DNA of 64,000 nucleotides, taken from Maricaulis salignorans (GTDB lineage Bacteria; Pseudomonadota; Alphaproteobacteria; Caulobacterales; Maricaulaceae). The stretch is from positions 62,001 through 126,000 of the forward strand of contig NZ_FNHG01000005.1 of NCBI RefSeq assembly GCF_900103475.1. Direction: 5' to 3'. The notes under the pieces are model-generated. The model saw nothing but the letters and a program-made list of their open reading frames with translations, was not told where the DNA came from and searched no databases. The stretch's first letter is position 1. Every line of letters begins with the position of its first letter. This document shows positions 24,109 to 32,654 of the stretch, piece after piece. Made by a program: the position numbers and the translations under genes.

Positions 24109-24267
24109 GTCGGCGCTCCATACCAACAGGGGATATGCGCAGGTTTGCCGGGCAACTCAAGTCTGGCCGGGCAGCAACCGGCGTCACGCTGTTTCCAGAC
24201 CGACCGAGGTCTTGTATGCGTGTAGCAGCCCATCCGGGGCGAGAGCTGTAACTGACTGGGGTGTAAC

Positions 24268-25143
24268 GTGAAAGGAATTGTGCTTGCAGGAGGCAGCGGA
24301 ACCCGGCTGTGGCCGTTGACGCTTTGCACGTCCAAACAATTACTGCCCGTTTATGACAAGCCGATGATCTATTACCCGCTTTCGGTCCTCATGCTGGCCG
24401 GGATCCGGGACATATTGATCATCACGACGCCGGATGATCAGCCGCGTTTCCGGCAATTGCTGGGCGATGGCTCCCAGTTCGGAATCCGCCTGAGCTATGT
24501 CGTGCAGCCCAGCCCGCAGGGCCTGGCGCAGGCCTTTCTGCTCGACGAGGATTTCATCGGTGACGAGCCGGTGACCCTGATCCTCGGCGATAATCTGTTT
24601 TACGGCCACGGCTTCGATGAGCTGGTGCGCAAGGCGGCCGCCATCACCACCGGCGCCACGATCTTCACCTATCATGTCAACAAGCCGCGGCGCTATGGCG
24701 TGGTGGTGCTCGACGAGAATGGTGCGCCGGTCGCGATTGACGAGAAGCCCCTGGAGCCCCGCTCGAATCTCGCCGTCACCGGCCTTTATGTCTACGATAA
24801 TGACGTGATTGAAATCGCCCGCTCGATCCGGCCATCGGCGCGCGGCGAGCTGGAAATCACCGATGTGAATCGCGCCTATATGGAGCGCGGCGATCTGCGC
24901 GTTGAAAAGCTCGGGCGGGGGATTGCCTGGCTCGATACCGGCACACCACAAGCCCTGCTCGAGGCGTCGGAATATGTCCGTTCGCTGGAGCGCCGCCAGG
25001 GCCTGCAGATCGCCTGCCTTGAGGAAACGGCCTATCTCAATGGCTGGATCGACCGCGCCGAGCTGCAGCGTTCGGCGCAACGCTTCGCCAGTTCGGACTA
25101 CGGGAAATACTTGGCCAAATTGTTGGAAGTTGATGCTAATTAA
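24268..25143 (+). CDS. rfbA: Glucose-1-phosphate thymidylyltransferase
   Basis: 291 aa from a GTG start at 24268. The nucleotide-binding loop is [11 protein letters not shown] (residues 8-18), followed by [25 protein letters not shown] and EKPLEPRSN. It makes dTDP-glucose and pyrophosphate from dTTP and glucose 1-phosphate; RmlA is normally inhibited by dTDP-rhamnose. It is divergent from rfbCBD, with 159 bases between the two starts that must hold both promoters. The uronate epimerase gene follows after 48 bases. Confidence 0.95.
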   Translation: MKGIVLAGGSGTRLWPLTLCTSKQLLPVYDKPMIYYPLSVLMLAGIRDILIITTPDDQPRFRQLLGDGSQFGIRLSYVVQPSPQGLAQAFLLDEDFIGDEPVTLILGDNLFYGHGFDELVRKAAAITTGATIFTYHVNKPRRYGVVVLDENGAPVAIDEKPLEPRSNLAVTGLYVYDNDVIEIARSIRPSARGELEITDVNRAYMERGDLRVEKLGRGIAWLDTGTPQALLEASEYVRSLERRQGLQIACLEETAYLNGWIDRAELQRSAQRFASSDYGKYLAKLLEVDAN

Positions 25144-25191
25144 CGATATTTGCTGCCAGCATTGGCGTGCGAATTGGCGTGGGGAAATTGA

Positions 25192-26166
25192 ATGACGGTT
25201 TTAGTGACAGGTGCTGCAGGCTTTGTGGGATTTCATGCGATCAACGCGCTGCTCGATCGCGGCGAGACGGTTGTCGGCATCGACAATCTGAACGCTTATT
25301 ATGATCCCGCCTTGAAGCAGGCCCGTCTGGATCATTTGAAAGACCGGCCCGGTTTTACCTTCGAAAAAATGGAGCTGGCGGATAATGAGGCCGTGCTGGC
25401 TCTCGTCGACCGGGTCCGCCCGGACAGGATCCTGCACCTGGGCGCCCAGGCCGGTGTGCGCTATTCGATTGACCAGCCCTTCGCCTATGCCAATTCAAAC
25501 CTGCACGGGCATTTGTCCGTGCTGGAGGCCGCCCGCCATCTCGGCGATGATCTCAAACACCTGGTCTATGCGTCATCCAGCTCGGTCTATGGCGAGCGCT
25601 CCGCCGTTCCCTTCCGCGAAGATGATGTGACCATGCAGCCGGCCTCGCTTTACGCCGCCACCAAGCTGGCGGATGAACTGATGAGTTCGGCCTATGCCAG
25701 CCTCTACGGGATCGCCGCCACCGGCTTGCGCTTCTTCACGGTGTACGGGCCCTGGGGCCGGCCGGACATGGCCTATTGGCTCTTCTCCGACGCCATGTTC
25801 GAAGGCCGGCCGATCAAGGTCTTCAATAATGGCGAGATGGAGCGCGACTTCACCTATATCGACGACATTATCGCGCCGCTCCTGCGCGTGCTCGACGACA
25901 GCCCGGCGCGCGGCCATCACGATGTGTTCAATATTGGCGGGGCCTCACCGGTCAAGCTGATGGACATGATCTCGACACTGGAAAACGCGCTCGGCATGAC
26001 CGCCGAGAAAATCATGCTGCCGATGCAGGCCGGCGATGTGACCCGCACCTATGCCGATGCCAGCAAGCTGGAGCGGGTCTATGGCTACAAGCCCGGCGTG
26101 CGGCTCGAGGAAGGCCTCGGCCGCTTCGCCGAATGGTATCGCGAGTGGCGTCAGCGCGAGGCCTAG
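25192..26166 (+). CDS. UDP-glucuronate 4-epimerase-type NAD-dependent epimerase
   Basis: 324 aa, an extended SDR. GAAGFVG (7-13) binds NAD. The NLNAYYDPALKQARL segment (residues 30-44) is diagnostic of the UDP-glucuronate 4-epimerase branch (LpsL, Cap1J, WbnF), and the catalytic SLYAATK is present with FFTVYGPWGRPDMA. It would interconvert UDP-GlcA and UDP-GalA. UDP-GlcA can come from the UDP-glucose dehydrogenase encoded 3.5 kb downstream. Its stop overlaps tail-to-tail with galU. Confidence 0.88.
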   Translation: MTVLVTGAAGFVGFHAINALLDRGETVVGIDNLNAYYDPALKQARLDHLKDRPGFTFEKMELADNEAVLALVDRVRPDRILHLGAQAGVRYSIDQPFAYANSNLHGHLSVLEAARHLGDDLKHLVYASSSSVYGERSAVPFREDDVTMQPASLYAATKLADELMSSAYASLYGIAATGLRFFTVYGPWGRPDMAYWLFSDAMFEGRPIKVFNNGEMERDFTYIDDIIAPLLRVLDDSPARGHHDVFNIGGASPVKLMDMISTLENALGMTAEKIMLPMQAGDVTRTYADASKLERVYGYKPGVRLEEGLGRFAEWYREWRQREA

Positions 26167-27050
26167 TTTCCGGTGATCTCGGTGTTCAGAACGGTCTCGG
26201 CAACCCGGCGCGCCGCGCCGCCGAGTTCCGGGTCATGCAGCGCGTAGGACAGGGTGGCGCGCAGATAGCCCAGCTTGTCGCCGCAATCATAGGACTGGCC
26301 CTCATATTCGACGGCATGGAAGTCCTGGTTCTGCATCAGGCGGGCCATCGCGTCGGTCAGCTGGATTTCGCCGCCGGCGCCGGCAGCCTGGTCTTCGAGA
26401 TATTTGAAGATCGTGCCTTGCAGGATGTAGCGGCCGGTGATGGCCAGGTTTGACGGCGCCTTGTCGACCGCAGGCTTCTCCACCATGCCGCGCATGCGGA
26501 TCCGGTTGCCCTGGCGCTCGACCGGGTCGATGACGCCGTATTTGTCGACATTCTCAGGCGCGACCTGCTCGACGGCGATGATATTGCCGCCGGTGTCTTC
26601 ATAGGCGGCGACCATCTGGGCCAGGCAGCTCGGCTCGGCGCGGACCAGCACGTCCGGCAAGAGGATGGCGAAGGGTTCGTCGCCGATAATGTCGCGGGCG
26701 CACCAGATGGCGTGACCGAGGCCGAGCGGCGCCTGCTGGCGCACGAAGCTCATCGAACCCGGCGCGGCGCGCGTGCGGTTGAGGATTTCAAGGATTTCGG
26801 TCTTGCCCTTGTCCTGCAGGGTTGCCTCGAGCTCATAGGCGCGGTCGAAATAATCCTCGATCGCGCCCTTGTTGCGTCCGGTCACGAAGACGAAATGCTC
26901 GATACCCGCGGCGATGGCTTCATCGACGACATACTGGATCGCCGGGCGGTCGAAAACGGGGAGCATTTCCTTGGGGATGGACTTGGTGGCTGGCAGGACA
27001 CGTGTTCCCAGGCCGGCAACCGGCAGAACGGCTTTGCGGACTCGTTTCAT
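26163..27050 (-). CDS. galU: UTP-glucose-1-phosphate uridylyltransferase
   Basis: 295 aa from ATG 27050, preceded by GGGGAG; a longer frame upstream has no support. Motifs are VLPVAGLGTRVLPATKSIPK (residues 8-27), FVTGRNKGAIEDYFD, APLGLGHAIWCA and EKP. It makes UDP-glucose from UTP and glucose 1-phosphate, feeding the dehydrogenase at 29.7 kb and the UDP-sugar pool. It is divergent from glmM, with 134 bases between the starts. Confidence 0.95.
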   Translation of the reverse strand: MKRVRKAVLPVAGLGTRVLPATKSIPKEMLPVFDRPAIQYVVDEAIAAGIEHFVFVTGRNKGAIEDYFDRAYELEATLQDKGKTEILEILNRTRAAPGSMSFVRQQAPLGLGHAIWCARDIIGDEPFAILLPDVLVRAEPSCLAQMVAAYEDTGGNIIAVEQVAPENVDKYGVIDPVERQGNRIRMRGMVEKPAVDKAPSNLAITGRYILQGTIFKYLEDQAAGAGGEIQLTDAMARLMQNQDFHAVEYEGQSYDCGDKLGYLRATLSYALHDPELGGAARRVAETVLNTEITGN

Positions 27051-27184
27051 GACAGGCACTCCCCTCGTGTTTTTGGTCAAGGCACGCCTATCGGATCGTT
27101 TTGCTGCCGTCCAGCTTACGCATTCACTTCGCGTAAGGGTCGCTGTCCTATATGTTTTGCGCAAACCAGCATTTGGAAGCGCAC

Positions 27185-28531
27185 ATGGGCAAGAAATACT
27201 TCGGCACGGATGGCGTTCGCGGCCTCACCAATTCCTTCCCGATGACGGCCGAGACCGCGCTGCGGCTCGGCATGGCAGCGGGGCGGCATTTTGTCCGCCA
27301 TACCGGGCGGCACTCCGTGGTGATCGGCAAGGATACGCGCCTGTCCGGCTATATGATCGAATCCGCCCTGGTCGCCGGCTTCACCTCGGTGGGCATGGAT
27401 GTTTTCCAGTTTGGCCCGCTGCCCACGCCCGCGGTGGCGCTGATGACGCGGTCATTGCGCGCGGATCTGGGCGTGATGATCACCGCCTCGCACAATCCCT
27501 ATCATGACAATGGCATCAAGCTTTTCGGGCCCGAGGGCAAGAAGCTCGACGATGAAACCGAATTGCAGATCGAGGCGCTGATGGATGGCGGCCTCAGCGA
27601 GGAATTGGCGGCGCCATCCGATCTCGGCCGTGCCAAGCGGATCGACGACGCCCAGGCGCGCTATGTCGAAATCGTCAAATCGACCTTCCCGCGCAATCAG
27701 AGCCTGTCGAGCCTGCGCCTGGTGATCGATTGCGCCAATGGTGCTGGCTACAAGGTCGCCCCGACGGCGCTGTGGGAGCTTGGTGCCGATGTGATCCCGA
27801 TCGGGGTTGAGCCGAATGGCTTCAACGTCAATGAGGATTGCGGTTCGACCGCGCCGGGCCGGCTGGCCAAGGAAGTGGTCAAATATCGCGCCGATCTCGG
27901 CATCGCGCTCGACGGTGATGGTGATCGCCTCATCCTGTGCGACGAGAAGGGCCGGGTCATTGATGGCGACCAGATCCTCGCCATGCTGGCGCGTCACTGG
28001 CACAAGACCGGCGAGCTGGCCAAACCGGCCATCGTCGCGACGGTGATGTCCAATCTCGGCCTTGAACGTTTTCTCGAAGGTGAGGGGATTGCGCTCGAAC
28101 GCACCCAGGTCGGTGACCGCTATGTTTCCGAGCGCATGAAGGAAACCGGTATCAATCTCGGCGGTGAAGCCTCCGGCCATATCGTGATGCCGGATTTCGC
28201 CCCGACCGGCGACGGCCTGATCGCGGCGCTGCAAGTGCTGCGGGTGCTGGTCGATTCCGGTCAGCCGGCCAGTTCGGTCTTCCGGGTCTTCAAGCCCGCG
28301 CCGCAATTGCTGGAAAATGTCCGCGTCACCCAGGGCAAGGCCCTGCTCACCGACGCCGGCGTTCTCGCCGCGATCGCCGAGGCGGAACAGCGCATGGGCA
28401 CGAGCGGGCGTTTGCTGGTGCGGGCCTCCGGCACGGAACCGGTGATCCGGGTCATGGCCGAAGGTGAGATGAAGCTGATCCGCAGCGTGGTGGATGATGT
28501 GCGTTCGGCGATCGAGCGGGCGGCCGCCTAG
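27185..28531 (+). CDS. glmM: Phosphoglucosamine mutase
   Basis: 448 aa from ATG 27185. The phosphoserine loop is [17 protein letters not shown] with Ser102, the same number as in E. coli GlmM; the metal loop is [10 protein letters not shown] and the substrate loop is GGEASGHI. The C-terminal [15 protein letters not shown] binds phosphate. It converts glucosamine 6-phosphate to glucosamine 1-phosphate for UDP-GlcNAc. In many genomes glmM follows ftsH and folP; here it sits in the sugar-nucleotide block instead. The stop overlaps the acyltransferase start by one base. Confidence 0.95.
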   Translation: MGKKYFGTDGVRGLTNSFPMTAETALRLGMAAGRHFVRHTGRHSVVIGKDTRLSGYMIESALVAGFTSVGMDVFQFGPLPTPAVALMTRSLRADLGVMITASHNPYHDNGIKLFGPEGKKLDDETELQIEALMDGGLSEELAAPSDLGRAKRIDDAQARYVEIVKSTFPRNQSLSSLRLVIDCANGAGYKVAPTALWELGADVIPIGVEPNGFNVNEDCGSTAPGRLAKEVVKYRADLGIALDGDGDRLILCDEKGRVIDGDQILAMLARHWHKTGELAKPAIVATVMSNLGLERFLEGEGIALERTQVGDRYVSERMKETGINLGGEASGHIVMPDFAPTGDGLIAALQVLRVLVDSGQPASSVFRVFKPAPQLLENVRVTQGKALLTDAGVLAAIAEAEQRMGTSGRLLVRASGTEPVIRVMAEGEMKLIRSVVDDVRSAIERAAA

Positions 28532-29604
28532 TGCCAGCAGCGGCGAAACCGGTCCGGGGTCAGATCGTCGAGCTGCAATATCTCCGGGCGCTGGCTGTCC
28601 TTCTGGTCGTCCTTGGCCATACCCATCAGAGCGAGGGCCGTTTCTTCGGTGACCCGCTGCTGGGCAGTTTCGCCTATTTCGGCTTTAGCGGCGTCGATGT
28701 CTTCTTCGTCATTTCCGGCTTTATCATCCACCATCTCTATGGCGGCCTCTCCGGCTTGCGGCCCCGCTTCTTTCTCGCCCGCCTGAACCGGATCTTCCCG
28801 CTCTACTGGGTCTATACGGCGATCGCGGTGGCCGGCTATCTGCTGGTGTTCGGCGATGGGTCCGGTACGGCACTGCGTGACAAGGACTGGCTGGCCTCGC
28901 TCACGCTCTTCCCGGTCGGCCAGCCCCCGATTCTCCCGGTCGCCTGGACGCTGACCCATGAATTGTATTTCTACCTCGCCTATGCCGTCTTTCTCGCTTT
29001 GCCGGCGCGTGTGCGGCCCTGGGCGGTGCTGGCCTGGTCGGGCCTGACGATCGGCGGATTTCTTGGCCTGGCCGAGGGTCGGGCGGCCTGGATCGAGCTG
29101 GCCATCAGCCCGTTCAACCTGCTGTTTCTGGCCGGCGCCCTGATCGCCCGGTATGCCGACCGGCTGATGTGCCGCAAATTCACCGCCCTGGCGCTGGCCC
29201 TTGCGGGATCTGCCCTCGGCCTCGCCTGGACGGCGGTCCACGGGCTGGAGGGGCTGAGGGATCCGGCCATCCGCGTCCTGGTCTTCGCCCCGTTCGCGAT
29301 CGGCATGGTCTGGGCGGTGCTCGCCTGGCGTCCACGCCTGCCGGAGCTGGCGGCGCGCATCGGTGACTGGTCCTATGCCGGCTATCTCGGCCACAGCCTC
29401 GCACTCGATATTCTGGCGCGAATCCTGGCGCCCCGTCTGGCGGGCACGGTTTTCGCCAGCCCGGTCTTTTACACGGCCGCGCTGCTGGCGAGCCTGGTGC
29501 TGGCCTGGCTCACCCATCGCCTGATAGAAGTTCCGCTGTTGAAACTCGGGAAAAAGGCGATCAGCGCGCTGATGCCGGATCGCTCAGCCTCCGGCCCCGC
29601 CTAG
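28531..29604 (+). CDS. Acyltransferase-3 family membrane protein
   Basis: 357 aa from GTG 28531, overlapping the glmM stop. It is an integral membrane protein with about 10 hydrophobic segments. Family signatures are ELQYLRALAVLLVVLGHTHQ at the N-terminus (the His of the catalytic RALA...H motif), GVDVFFVISGFII near residues 50-62, and RFFLARLNRIFPLYW. Such proteins (OafA, ExoZ, NodX type) move acyl groups, usually acetyl, onto glycans across the inner membrane. ExoZ-like proteins that acetylate exopolysaccharide are the closest in size. There is no SGNH domain, unlike the two paralogues at 32.6-37.8 kb. Confidence 0.85.
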   Translation: MPAAAKPVRGQIVELQYLRALAVLLVVLGHTHQSEGRFFGDPLLGSFAYFGFSGVDVFFVISGFIIHHLYGGLSGLRPRFFLARLNRIFPLYWVYTAIAVAGYLLVFGDGSGTALRDKDWLASLTLFPVGQPPILPVAWTLTHELYFYLAYAVFLALPARVRPWAVLAWSGLTIGGFLGLAEGRAAWIELAISPFNLLFLAGALIARYADRLMCRKFTALALALAGSALGLAWTAVHGLEGLRDPAIRVLVFAPFAIGMVWAVLAWRPRLPELAARIGDWSYAGYLGHSLALDILARILAPRLAGTVFASPVFYTAALLASLVLAWLTHRLIEVPLLKLGKKAISALMPDRSASGPA

Positions 29605-29675
29605 CGGCAATCTTCCCTTGCACAGGCTCGCTGGGTCAGCGATACCGGTCGCAATCAAAGCAGGAGAAATTCGAC

Positions 29676-30986
29676 ATGCGTGTTGCAATGATCGGGACGG
29701 GATATGTGGGCCTGGTTTCTGGTGCCTGCTTTGCCGATTTTGGCCATGAGGTCATTTGTGTCGACAAGAATGTCGAAAAGGTCGAGACGCTGCGCTCTGG
29801 CGGCATCCCGATTTATGAGCCTGGCCTGGACTTGCTGGTCCAGCGCAATGTCCGTGAGGGCCGTCTCAGCTTCACCGATGACCTGACCGAAGCCGTGCGC
29901 GATGCCGATGCGGTTTTCATCGCCGTCGGCACGCCGAGCCGGCGCGGGGATGGCTTCGCCGATCTGAGCTATGTCTATGCCGCAGCCCGCGAAATCGCGA
30001 GCGTCATGAATGGCTATACCGTGGTCGTCACCAAATCGACCGTGCCGGTCGGCACCGGTGATGAGGTCGAGCGCATTATCCGCGAAACCCGGCCTGACGC
30101 GGATTTTGCGGTTGTCTCCAACCCGGAATTCCTGCGCGAAGGCGCCGCGATTGACGATTTCAAACATCCTGACCGCGTCGTCGTCGGCACGGATGACGAG
30201 CGCGCCCGCACCGTCATGCACGATATCTACCGGCCGCTCTTCCTCAATGAGACCCCGATTGTCTTCACATCGCGGCGCACGTCCGAACTGATCAAATACG
30301 CCGCCAATGCCTTCCTCGCCCTCAAGATCACCTTCATCAACGAGATGGCGGATCTGTGCGAAGCGGTGGGCGCGAATGTGCAGGAAGTCGCGCGCGGTGT
30401 CGGTCTCGACAATCGCATTGGCGGCAAATTCCTGCATGCCGGCCCCGGTTATGGCGGCTCCTGCTTCCCCAAGGATACCCTGGCCCTGACGCGCACTGCG
30501 CAAGAATCCGGCGCCCCCCTGCGGCTGATCGAGACCGTGGTCGAGGTCAATGACGCCCGCAAGCGCTCGATGGCGAACAAGGTGATTGCCGCCTGTGATG
30601 GCGATGTCTCCGGCAAGACCGTCGCCGTGCTGGGCCTGACCTTCAAGCCCAATACGGATGACATGCGCGATGCGCCAAGCCTCGAGATCGTCCCGGCCCT
30701 GCAAAAGGCCGGTGCGCGCATCAAGGCCTTTGATCCGGCCGGAACCCTGGAAGCGGAAAAGCTCCTGACCGGCGTTGACTTCGTTTCGGGGCCCTATTTC
30801 TGCGCCGAGAATGCCGATGTCCTGGTGATCATCACCGAATGGAACGAGTTCCGGGCGCTGGATCTGGAACGGATCAAGTCGGTCATGCGTGCGCCGGTCA
30901 TTGTTGATTTGCGCAATATCTACTCACCGGAAGAAATGGCCAGCGCCGGCTTCGCCTATTCCAGTGTGGGACGGCCGACGGCCTGA
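29676..30986 (+). CDS. ugd: UDP-glucose 6-dehydrogenase
   Basis: 436 aa. The N-terminal Rossmann motif is GTGYVGLVSGACFADFGHEV, followed by STVPVGTGDE, SNPEFLREG, and the catalytic Cys263 in GGSCFPKDT. The C-terminal NAD/substrate part has LGLTFKPNTDDMRDAPS. It oxidises UDP-glucose twice to UDP-glucuronate, the substrate of the epimerase at 25.2 kb. AGGAGAA precedes the ATG. It is separated by 71 bases from the acyltransferase gene. Confidence 0.95.
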   Translation: MRVAMIGTGYVGLVSGACFADFGHEVICVDKNVEKVETLRSGGIPIYEPGLDLLVQRNVREGRLSFTDDLTEAVRDADAVFIAVGTPSRRGDGFADLSYVYAAAREIASVMNGYTVVVTKSTVPVGTGDEVERIIRETRPDADFAVVSNPEFLREGAAIDDFKHPDRVVVGTDDERARTVMHDIYRPLFLNETPIVFTSRRTSELIKYAANAFLALKITFINEMADLCEAVGANVQEVARGVGLDNRIGGKFLHAGPGYGGSCFPKDTLALTRTAQESGAPLRLIETVVEVNDARKRSMANKVIAACDGDVSGKTVAVLGLTFKPNTDDMRDAPSLEIVPALQKAGARIKAFDPAGTLEAEKLLTGVDFVSGPYFCAENADVLVIITEWNEFRALDLERIKSVMRAPVIVDLRNIYSPEEMASAGFAYSSVGRPTA

Positions 30987-31109
30987 CGCCTCGCCGCCGC
31001 GCCCTGCACGGGCGCGGCCGGCATCATGCGGACCGATTCTGGTCCCGGCGCCCGGTTTTGCAGGGTCATGCCAGCGCCAACCCACCCGTTTTGCAGATGG
31101 AAGCGCATA

Positions 31110-32630
31110 ATGAGCCAGATCCCACAAGCGACACTGAAGCCCAACACTTCCGCTTTCGAGAATGAGCCGCTGATCAAACCGACCGGTTTTCGCGAATATG
31201 ATGCGCGATGGTGGTTCGGGCACCCGGCCTCCGATGTCGCTCCGGATCTCAACCTGTACGGCGTCCAGGCGCTGGGACTTGGTCTGGGCACGCTCATCCA
31301 TGAATTGGGTGTCAGCCCGAAAATCGCGGTTGGCCATGATTTCCGCAGCTATTCCCTGAGCGTCAAACAGGCGCTGGAAGTCGGTCTGATGGATGCCGGG
31401 ATCGAGGTGCATGATATCGGGCTGGCCCTGTCGCCCACCGCCTATTTCGCGCAATTCGATCTCGACCTGCCCTGCGTCGCCATGGTGACGGCGAGCCATA
31501 ACTCCAATGGCTGGACCGGCGTCAAAATGGGGGCCCAGCGGCCACTCACCTTCGGCCCCGACGAGATGTCACGCCTGAAGGAGATCGTGCTGGGCGGCCT
31601 GGGCCAGTCCCGCGCCGGCGGCGGCTATGTCCGACAGACGGGCGTGGCTGAACGCTATCTCGCCGACGTTTCGGAGGGCGCCCGGATCGCGCGTCCGCTC
31701 AAGGTGGTTGCGGCTTGCGGCAATGGTACGGCCGGTGCTTTCGCGCCGCAGGCCCTGCGGGCAATGGGCGTCGAAGTGGTGGAACTCGATTGCGAACTCG
31801 ACCACAGCTTCCCGCGCTACAATCCCAATCCTGAAGACATGAAAATGCTGCACGCCATTCGCGATGCCGTGCTCGAACACAAGGCCGATATCGGCCTGGG
31901 CTTTGACGGCGATGGTGATCGGTGCGGCGTTGTCGATAATGAGGGTGAGGAGATCTTCGCCGACAAGATCGGCCTGATGCTGGCGCGCGACCTGGCGCCG
32001 CTCTATCCCAATTCGACCTTTGTGGTGGACGTGAAATCGACCGGCCTGTTCGCGATCGATCCGGTGCTGGCCGAACATGGCTGCAAGACGGATTATTACA
32101 AGACCGGCCATTCCTACATCAAGCGCCGTTCGCGAGAGCTGGGCGCCCTGGCCGGCTTCGAGAAATCGGGCCATTTCTTCCTGCAGCCACCGATTGGCCG
32201 CGGCTATGATGATGGCCTGGTGGCCGCGCGCGCCATCCTGCAAATGCTCGATCGCAATCCCGGAAAGAGCATGGCCGACCTGCGCCGGGCCATGCCGGTC
32301 AGCTTCGGTTCGCCGACCATGTCACCGGCCTGCGCCGATGAAGTGAAATACGGGGTGGTCGAGCGCATCGTCGCCGATATCCAGGCCCGACATGCCGCCG
32401 GCGAGATGATGGCCGGGCGCCGTATCGTCGACGTCAACACCGTCAATGGCGTGCGCTTCACGCTCGAGGGCGGGGCCTGGGGTCTGGTGCGGGCCAGTTC
32501 CAACACGCCCAATCTCGTTGTCGTGATCGAGAGCACGGAATCGGCCGATGATGTCGCATCCGTGTTCGCGGCGATTGAGGGTCTGCTCTCGGCTTATCCG
32601 GAAATCGGCGCCTTCGACCAGAAACTCTGA
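31110..32630 (+). CDS. Phosphomannomutase/phosphoglucomutase
   Basis: 506 aa from ATG 31110; earlier in-frame codons precede the family start. The phosphoserine motif MVTASHNSNGWTGVK carries Ser129, the metal loop is GLGFDGDGDRCGVVD, the sugar loop is FEKSGHFFL, and the phosphate loop is VRASSNTPNLVVVIES. In this AlgC/PGM-like family the enzyme interconverts hexose 1- and 6-phosphates. It could feed both glucose 1-phosphate (for RfbA, GalU) and mannose 1-phosphate (for GDP-mannose, then gmd-fcl). The preference cannot be read from the sequence. Confidence 0.88.
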   Translation: MSQIPQATLKPNTSAFENEPLIKPTGFREYDARWWFGHPASDVAPDLNLYGVQALGLGLGTLIHELGVSPKIAVGHDFRSYSLSVKQALEVGLMDAGIEVHDIGLALSPTAYFAQFDLDLPCVAMVTASHNSNGWTGVKMGAQRPLTFGPDEMSRLKEIVLGGLGQSRAGGGYVRQTGVAERYLADVSEGARIARPLKVVAACGNGTAGAFAPQALRAMGVEVVELDCELDHSFPRYNPNPEDMKMLHAIRDAVLEHKADIGLGFDGDGDRCGVVDNEGEEIFADKIGLMLARDLAPLYPNSTFVVDVKSTGLFAIDPVLAEHGCKTDYYKTGHSYIKRRSRELGALAGFEKSGHFFLQPPIGRGYDDGLVAARAILQMLDRNPGKSMADLRRAMPVSFGSPTMSPACADEVKYGVVERIVADIQARHAAGEMMAGRRIVDVNTVNGVRFTLEGGAWGLVRASSNTPNLVVVIESTESADDVASVFAAIEGLLSAYPEIGAFDQKL

Positions 32631-32654
32631 CCGCTGCGGCTCCGCCAAGGGCCG